From NCBI GenBank assembly GCA_021151535.1, contig JAGKXC010000006.1:1-46128 (forward strand): 46,128 nucleotides of DNA, read 5' to 3'. Under the pieces are notes generated by a model that saw only the letters and a list, made by a program, of their open reading frames with translations, had not been told where the DNA came from and made no database searches. The DNA comes from Sphingobacteriia bacterium. GTDB taxonomy: Bacteria > Bacteroidota > Bacteroidia > NS11-12g > UBA955. This document shows, piece by piece, positions 41,136 to 46,128 of this stretch (within the stretch, counting starts at the first letter, position 1; each line of letters begins with the position of its first letter). A program made the translations under genes and the position numbers.

Positions 41136-41152
41136 TGTTAATTTTGTGTTAA
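41136..41152 (-). promoter_or_regulatory. Tandem TTAACA-N5-TTAACA repeat upstream of the response regulator
   Basis: On the minus strand TTAACA occurs twice exactly 11 bases apart, ending 9 bases upstream of the -33 TTG. Eleven-base direct repeats are the usual target of PhoB/PhoP-type regulators, and TTAACA-N5-TTAACA is like the Bacillus subtilis PhoP consensus. A third degenerate copy (about 41156-41163) continues upstream. Confidence 0.5.
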
Positions 41153-41157
41153 TCAAT

Positions 41158-41171
41158 TTTAATCGATTAAA
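41158..41171. promoter_or_regulatory. 14-bp perfect palindrome in the TlpA / response-regulator gap
   Basis: TTTAATCGATTAAA is self-complementary and lies between the TlpA-like stop and the response-regulator promoter. It is AT-rich, so chance is possible. It may be part of the operator region. Confidence 0.3.
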
Positions 41172-41201
41172 TTACAATTAATTAAATATTGTATTAACTG
41201 T

Positions 41202-42428
41202 TTATTTCCCAGTAGCTGGTTGACCTTTGATACCAAAAACTTCTGCAAGTTTGGCGGCTAATTCTTCACCTCTCAAGTTTTTGGCGATAATTTTACCGGC
41301 TGGATCAAGTAATACAGTTGAAGGGATAGAACGAATGCCATAAAGCTGACCCGCAGCACTACTCCAACCTTTCAAATCACTTACGTGTTTCCATGTGAGT
41401 CCATCTTTTTCTATTGCGCCTTTCCAACGTGTGGGATCTTGGTCTAAGGAAACACCATAGATTTCAAAACCTTTGTCTTTGTATTGGTTATATAAAGCCA
41501 CGTTGAATGGATTTTCTTTTCTGCAAGGACCACACCATGAAGCCCAGAAATCAATCAACACATACTTGCCTCTTAAGCTACTTAATGCCAACGTTCCTCC
41601 TTCTGGGGTGGCCATGTTGATTTCAGGTGCAATTGCTCCAACCATTAATTTGCCTTCTGCCGCCATTTTCTGTTCAATGTTTTTGGTGTATTTGGCAGCA
41701 GGGTTAGCGTCTTTAGAAGATTTAACAGCCAACTGTAACCACTCATACGTTGGTTCTGCAATAACACCATATTGTACAATAAAGTAGGGCAAGAAAGAAG
41801 CACCTCTACTTTTTGCGAATTCAAGCAACTTCTCTTCTCGTTCCTTGATAATCGCATTGTAACTCGCACTCAACGCCATCATTTGGTTGTATCCAGCTTC
41901 TGTGTTTGGGTCTATACCAGTTGCTGATTGTTCAATCTGCTTGGTTTTCAACATATAAACCTTGTTCAACTCCAACATTTCCTTTAGACCTTTTGATTCC
42001 TCAACGCCTTTGCCAGATAATTCATAGGTGAATTCAGGGCCCGAACCGTCAATATTGATATGAATATCGGATTGATTGCTCAATCCCAAATAAACCATTT
42101 GGTTTCCGCTTATTTGTAATGCACAAAACAAGAAATCTTGGGTATTAGATGTGATTTCAAATGTCCCATTCTTGCTGGTTTTCGCAGAATCAATCATAAT
42201 TAACCCTTCTGGTGCCATCTCTTGTAAGTAAATGGTTTGGTTGGGCTTGTTTTTAACAGTGCCACGAATGGTGAATCCACCCGCTACTTCCAAGGCATTC
42301 TCCTTTTGAGTAGTAATGGTGGTTATCCAGTTGCTGAAATCATTGGTGATTTTTTTTGCACTCAATTCGCTACAACTGCTTACCAAAAAGGCACCGCCTA
42401 ATAAAAAGAATAGTTTGAAACGCGACAT
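41202..42428 (-). CDS. DUF4369-TlpA-like thiol-disulfide oxidoreductase lipoprotein
   Basis: A 408-residue lipoprotein with signal and lipobox FLVSSC (Cys19). The N-terminal DUF4369-like domain (about 45-160, FTIRGTVKNKPNQTIYLQEM) is followed by a helical linker, and the C-terminal thioredoxin domain (about 265-400) has the active site WCGPC (C299, C302), GIRSIPSTVLLDPAG with the cis-proline. It should reduce or isomerise disulfides outside the cytoplasm, for example for cytochrome c maturation or in a Bacteroidota-specific role. It stands between truB and the response regulator in the same direction. The exact target is not evident. Confidence 0.9.
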   Translation of the reverse strand: MSRFKLFFLLGGAFLVSSCSELSAKKITNDFSNWITTITTQKENALEVAGGFTIRGTVKNKPNQTIYLQEMAPEGLIMIDSAKTSKNGTFEITSNTQDFLFCALQISGNQMVYLGLSNQSDIHINIDGSGPEFTYELSGKGVEESKGLKEMLELNKVYMLKTKQIEQSATGIDPNTEAGYNQMMALSASYNAIIKEREEKLLEFAKSRGASFLPYFIVQYGVIAEPTYEWLQLAVKSSKDANPAAKYTKNIEQKMAAEGKLMVGAIAPEINMATPEGGTLALSSLRGKYVLIDFWASWCGPCRKENPFNVALYNQYKDKGFEIYGVSLDQDPTRWKGAIEKDGLTWKHVSDLKGWSSAAGQLYGIRSIPSTVLLDPAGKIIAKNLRGEELAAKLAEVFGIKGQPATGK

Positions 42429-42473
42429 ATAAAAAATTCGATTTCCTCAAAAATAACAAAAATCTCGCCAAGT

Positions 42474-43232
42474 TTATGATTTGGCCAACGATTCTTCGAT
42501 ACTTTGTCGTCTTTTGGCTTCGAAATCAGGGATGGAAAACGCATTTTCCAAATCAAATTCACCAATTTTAGTTCTTACCAACTTACTTAAATAGCCACCA
42601 CAACCCAGTTTCGCCCCGAAATCATGGGCAATACTTCTAATATATGTACCCTTTGAGCATGCAATCCTAAAACTGATTTCATTGTTTTCAAATGAAGTAA
42701 TTTCAAAGGCGGTAAGTACAATTTTGCGGGATTTCAGAACGGTATCATCGCCTTTCCTAGCCAATTGATAAGCCCTTTTCCCTTCTACTTTAATGGCAGA
42801 AAAAAGCGGCGGAATTTGGTCTGTTTCGCCAATGAAACTCAGTGCCACAGTTTCTACTTCAGCGCGTGTGATGTGTTCCGTTGGCATGGGATTCATGGGG
42901 TCTGTTTCCAAATCATAACTCGGTGTAACTGCGCCAATGGTAATAATTCCGGTATATTCCTTGGGTGCATCCTGAATTTGTTGGATGATTTTGGTTTGTT
43001 TCTCTGTACAAATAATCAGCAGCCCAGACGCTAATGGATCTAGCGTTCCAGCGTGCCCAACTTTTTTTGCGCGGGTAATGTATTTGATCTTTTTAACTGC
43101 CTGAAACGACGTCCAGCCGAGCGGTTTGTTTAATAAAATAACTTCGCCTTCAGGGCGTGTTGGGGGTGGAGTTTTTGCAGCATTTTTCGGTTCATGAATG
43201 TCTGCGTTAACTGTTGGTTTTTCTTCGCTCAT
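42474..43232 (-). CDS. truB: tRNA pseudouridine(55) synthase
   Basis: TruB makes pseudouridine 55 in the T-loop of tRNAs. The 252-residue product has the catalytic aspartate D65 in KVGHAGTLDPLASG, VILLNKPLGWTSFQAV, the SAIKVEGKRAYQLARKG segment and the C-terminal SKGTYIRSIAHDFG motif. ATG at 43232 gives a short non-conserved Pro/Thr-rich lead (about 1-28) before the conserved fold; a GTG two codons upstream is less likely. It follows the T9SS gene by 36 bases and precedes the TlpA-like gene. Confidence 0.96.
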   Translation of the reverse strand: MSEEKPTVNADIHEPKNAAKTPPPTRPEGEVILLNKPLGWTSFQAVKKIKYITRAKKVGHAGTLDPLASGLLIICTEKQTKIIQQIQDAPKEYTGIITIGAVTPSYDLETDPMNPMPTEHITRAEVETVALSFIGETDQIPPLFSAIKVEGKRAYQLARKGDDTVLKSRKIVLTAFEITSFENNEISFRIACSKGTYIRSIAHDFGAKLGCGGYLSKLVRTKIGEFDLENAFSIPDFEAKRRQSIEESLAKS

Positions 43233-43268
43233 TTGCACAAATGTTCTCTCTAATTTTCAGGGCGATAA

Positions 43269-45491
43269 TTAATCGATGATAATTTTACGGGTAATTTCTT
43301 TGGTGTTCCCAATGCCAAAATTTGCGTTTTCCGCCTGCACCTTTAAGAAGTAAACACCGGGTGCTAAATGGCTGGTATGAACGGCAAATCTGTGGGTTCC
43401 AGCTTGACAGTAGGCATAAAAACAAGGTACCATGCCAGGGCTATAATTGACGGCTTCTGGACTCTTCCCTTCGGTAAAGCCATGAGCTACCAATTCGGTA
43501 ATTACACTGCTAGTATCGTAATAGTATTTGGTTCCTGTAGTGCTTCCAACGGCTTTCCCGTTGGCGTCGTACAAGAATCCTACAATGCCACTGGCCTGCG
43601 GCAATTGAAATTCTATCTGTAATTTTTCGGAAGTGGGAATTGGGAAAACTTCAATAGAACTAATTGGGTTGTTATATACCGTATCGTTAATGGTGATTTT
43701 TGCCACGTGAGCCCACATGCCGAGATTTTTAGCGCCATAAGAGCCAACCGCATAGAACACGCCTGGTTCGTTATATTTGGCTTGAATTCCTTCGTAATCA
43801 CCCCACCGTTGTTCGCCTTTGGGAATGAAATTATAATAAATAATGCTATCGCCCTTTCTCATCGGGTAGTATTTTGAATATTCGCCGTATCGGTTAATAT
43901 AAAATACGCCGGTTGACGGGTAATGCCATTGGGAACTGAAAACAGTTGTTACCAGCATGGATGGGTCGAAAGTGCCGTCTTTTCCTTGTTCCAATTTGGC
44001 CGCAGCCACGGCTGGATAGCCTAAATCAAAACTATCGTGAGTGAATAATTTTGCAGTAATATAAGGACCGCTAAACTCAGGTCCGGCAATTTCCATTCGC
44101 CGATTTACCGTAGGCAATCTGTGAATGGTACCGTGCATGATGTGGGCTTGTTTGGTTTGGAAATTGGCTGAATTTTGGAAGTAGTGAATTTCTTTTCCAA
44201 TTCGCACTCCGCTTAGCACACGGGCGTCGTTGGTTCTCAATTTGTAAGCGGTATCTGGTTGCAAAGCACTTGGGGGAAAACCGTAAGGAATTGGGCTTTT
44301 TAAAGCGGTTAGGCTCCATTCTGCATTGCCGCTGCTGATGGGTAGCGAAACGCGGTGAAGGAACACCGAATCATTTTGTTTTGAATACGGGCGAACGGTT
44401 AAGAAATAATTGTCGGGCCCTGTTGGCATTGGGGAATTTTGCATTGGGCAAATGCTCCAAAGAGGCACATCCTCATATTTTAAGTTGTGGTAAAAGGTTT
44501 TACGCAATGGTTTTCCGTTGAAGCCATCAGATTTGTTAAACTGCCAAATTACAGCTTCTCTAAATCCCTCTTCCCAAGATGAACCGTTTGCTAATAAATT
44601 CACAGTAAAAAACACGTCTTGTTCGGTTTGAGATAGAATGGGGTAATCACTCCAAATGGTATCAACTAGGGGTGTGCCTGGAATTTTGTATACATTCCAA
44701 GTTTTGGAAGGGTCGTTTGTAGTTGAAAATCCGATAACAATGATACTGTTTTTATGGGTTGTTCCTTGCATGAAAACCACCACATATCGATCCGCAACGG
44801 GGTCGTAAACAACACGTGGGTCAAAGGTTCTATCCAATTTCGGTATAGTGTCGATGGGTTTGTTGGTTAGGGCGAAATTAGACAGAGAGAATACGCGAAT
44901 AATGGATCCATCTTCTTTATGTGCGCGGATAACGGTGTTCATTACCGAAACAAATTTGCCATCATTTCCAACGGCAATGTGGTTGTCGTTGGGGGTTCCA
45001 CCGCCTGGAGGTAAATTCACTCCCATTTCTTTGGTGTTGGAAATTTGGGCCTCTGGGGTTGGATTATCATTGAGTATGCTACGGTTTGAAGTTTTTTTCT
45101 TTTGGTTAAATTCACTTCTCTCGGCGTCTACTTGTTTGCGCAATTTTTCATTGATTCCGGACGGCAAGGGCATTTCGCTCATATCCATATCGGGTTCATA
45201 AATTTCCCCATTTACCGGCAAGGGAGTGATCCAAATATTTGGTGCTGTTTCGGGATTAAATTGATGGGAAGGAAGGGTTGTATGGTTGATAATGGCGTGG
45301 CCTTGGCTTTTCCCATCGGCAGATTGAAAGTATTTTCCTTTTACGGGCGATGAGGAAGTTGTTTGTGCTTTTTGCAACCAAGAATTTTCAATTTGCAAAT
45401 TTTGCGCATGGGCTTCGGTTGTGTTTAAACCAACTGCAATTATTGAAATGTGAAGAAGTGTAGAAAAGGATGCTACGATTTTCAAACTCAT
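43269..45491 (-). CDS. Large secreted protein with C-terminal T9SS sorting domain
   Basis: About 740 residues. The signal peptide MSLKIVASFSTLLHISIIAV ends near AHAQ (residue 30). A long central part is rich in Trp/Tyr and repeats such as FDPRVVYDPVADRYVVVFMQ, resembling secreted beta-propeller-like proteins that contain no known catalytic motif. The C-terminus (EVFPIPTSEKLQIEFQL to TRKIIID) is a T9SS type A sorting domain, with an insertion between its strands. The frame extends upstream to a TTG at 45527, but that would overlap the murB stop, so ATG at 45491 is chosen. It is the second T9SS substrate in the window; both are secreted cargo, not components of the secretion machine. Confidence 0.85.
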   Translation of the reverse strand: MSLKIVASFSTLLHISIIAVGLNTTEAHAQNLQIENSWLQKAQTTSSSPVKGKYFQSADGKSQGHAIINHTTLPSHQFNPETAPNIWITPLPVNGEIYEPDMDMSEMPLPSGINEKLRKQVDAERSEFNQKKKTSNRSILNDNPTPEAQISNTKEMGVNLPPGGGTPNDNHIAVGNDGKFVSVMNTVIRAHKEDGSIIRVFSLSNFALTNKPIDTIPKLDRTFDPRVVYDPVADRYVVVFMQGTTHKNSIIVIGFSTTNDPSKTWNVYKIPGTPLVDTIWSDYPILSQTEQDVFFTVNLLANGSSWEEGFREAVIWQFNKSDGFNGKPLRKTFYHNLKYEDVPLWSICPMQNSPMPTGPDNYFLTVRPYSKQNDSVFLHRVSLPISSGNAEWSLTALKSPIPYGFPPSALQPDTAYKLRTNDARVLSGVRIGKEIHYFQNSANFQTKQAHIMHGTIHRLPTVNRRMEIAGPEFSGPYITAKLFTHDSFDLGYPAVAAAKLEQGKDGTFDPSMLVTTVFSSQWHYPSTGVFYINRYGEYSKYYPMRKGDSIIYYNFIPKGEQRWGDYEGIQAKYNEPGVFYAVGSYGAKNLGMWAHVAKITINDTVYNNPISSIEVFPIPTSEKLQIEFQLPQASGIVGFLYDANGKAVGSTTGTKYYYDTSSVITELVAHGFTEGKSPEAVNYSPGMVPCFYAYCQAGTHRFAVHTSHLAPGVYFLKVQAENANFGIGNTKEITRKIIID

Positions 45492-45520
45492 AGCAACAAA
45501 ATACGCCAATTTTGGTTGGT

Positions 45521-46128
45521 TTACCAACGGTTTACTTCCATTTCCAATGCGATGTTGAATTTGGCTAGTATATCAGATTGAATTTTTTGAGCTAGGGCGA
45601 TGATTTCTGCACCATTTCCACCCCCATAATTCACTAGTACCAGGGCTTGTTTGGCATGTACACCGATGTTTCCTTGGGTATAGCCTTTCCAGCCGGCAGT
45701 TTCGATTAGCCAACCGGCGGGCACCTTTACTTCTGTATTGCTTACGGGATAGCTTTTAGCATGAGGGTATTTTTGTTGAATGGCTTCAAATACCGCCGTA
45801 GGAACAACGGGGTTTTTGAAGAAACTGCCGCAATTGCCGATTTCCTTGGGGTTAGGCAATTTGCTGCTTCGGATGTGAATCACTGCTTTGCTCACATCCT
45901 GAATGCTTGGTTTTTCAATACCCCAAGATTCCAAAGTTTGTTGGATATCACCGTATTGGGTTTTGATTTCCGGATTTTTACTCAAGGAAACCACTACTTC
46001 AACAATGCAGAATTGATCTTTGAATTCGTGTTTAAAAATGCTTTCTCGGTAACCGAACCGACAGGCTTCGGAATCAAATTCATGAATTTCGCCCGTGGTT
46101 AAATGTACGGCTTTGAGGGAGTGAAATA
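45521..46128 (-). CDS. murB: UDP-N-acetylenolpyruvoylglucosamine reductase, 5' part cut by window end
   Basis: The frame runs off the right end of the window, so the N-terminal FAD-binding region is missing. The visible ~200 residues include ACRFGYRESIFK (the MurB substrate-binding tyrosine-arginine segment), the catalytic serine in NCGSFFKNP, AGWLIETAGWKG and HAKQALVLVN, and the C-terminal Glu/Asn-containing tail. MurB reduces the enolpyruvyl ether to lactyl in UDP-MurNAc synthesis. It is the upstream gene of the T9SS-truB-TlpA run, 29 bases apart. Confidence 0.96.
   Translation of the reverse strand, partial: FHSLKAVHLTTGEIHEFDSEACRFGYRESIFKHEFKDQFCIVEVVVSLSKNPEIKTQYGDIQQTLESWGIEKPSIQDVSKAVIHIRSSKLPNPKEIGNCGSFFKNPVVPTAVFEAIQQKYPHAKSYPVSNTEVKVPAGWLIETAGWKGYTQGNIGVHAKQALVLVNYGGGNGAEIIALAQKIQSDILAKFNIALEMEVNRW

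Noticed and set aside
2690..45601. GGGCGAT as the cyanobacterial HIP1 site (GCGATCGC)
   Set aside because: The sites here are not palindromic: GGGCGAT is followed mostly by A, G or T, not CGCC.
1..46128. CRISPR array, tRNA, rRNA or prophage
   Set aside because: No spaced direct repeats, no cloverleaf-length non-coding gap that looks like tRNA, and no phage genes were found.

Overview
The window is ordinary-looking chromosomal DNA of a free-living member of the Bacteroidota. The evidence is two proteins with C-terminal type IX secretion sorting domains, a TamL-type lipidated outer-membrane barrel protein, a DUF4175 giant protein, DUF4369-TlpA fusion, OmpH/Skp paralogues, and many promoters of the Bacteroidota type (TTG about 19 nt before TAnnTTTG). 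The DNA is AT-rich (roughly 40% GC by eye). I see no prophage, CRISPR array, rRNA or tRNA; the only mobile element is one intact IS3-family insertion sequence. No gap between genes exceeds 300 bases; the largest is the 274-base dnaB-clpC divergent region.

Layout. 1-8.2 kb: the end of a secreted beta-propeller T9SS protein, then a leftward ECF sigma - anti-sigma - dapF operon facing a divergent degP/htrA gene, then dnaB. 8.4-12.5 kb: clpC, its terminator and the IS. 12.5-16.3 kb: a leftward envelope operon (tamL, M48 metalloprotease lipoprotein, NlpC/P60 hydrolase). 16.3-22.9 kb: rRNA/tRNA methyltransferase of the TrmH family, the DUF4175 protein and metG. 22.8-28 kb: a phosphorus-linked block, with a PlcP-like metallophosphoesterase and a GT28-like glycosyltransferase on one strand and ppk-ppx on the other. 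28-33.2 kb: rpmH-rnpA-yidD, rpsF-rpsR-rplI and an MMPL/RND-type exporter. 33.2-41 kb: a LuxE-like acyl-protein synthetase, a small lipoprotein, two OmpH/Skp chaperones, murI, uvrC and pabB. 40.4-46.1 kb: a leftward run of murB (cut by the window end), a second T9SS protein, truB, a TlpA-like thioredoxin lipoprotein and an OmpR/PhoB-type response regulator.

How it fits together. Most genes are housekeeping: replication, proteolysis, translation, repair, wall synthesis (dapF, murI, murB) and outer-membrane biogenesis. Three features go beyond that. First, the word GGGCGAT (either strand) occurs at least 35 times and is absent from the IS, which looks like a genome-wide sequence signal. Second, the PlcP-like/glycosyltransferase pair beside ppk-ppx suggests phospholipid-to-glycolipid remodelling under phosphate limitation. 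A TTAACA-N5-TTAACA type tandem repeat lies upstream of both ppk and the PhoB-type regulator. Third, several genes have very compact 5' ends: promoters 4-8 nt from the start codon, a promoter built into a terminator, and a divergent gene pair whose coding regions overlap at their 5' ends.
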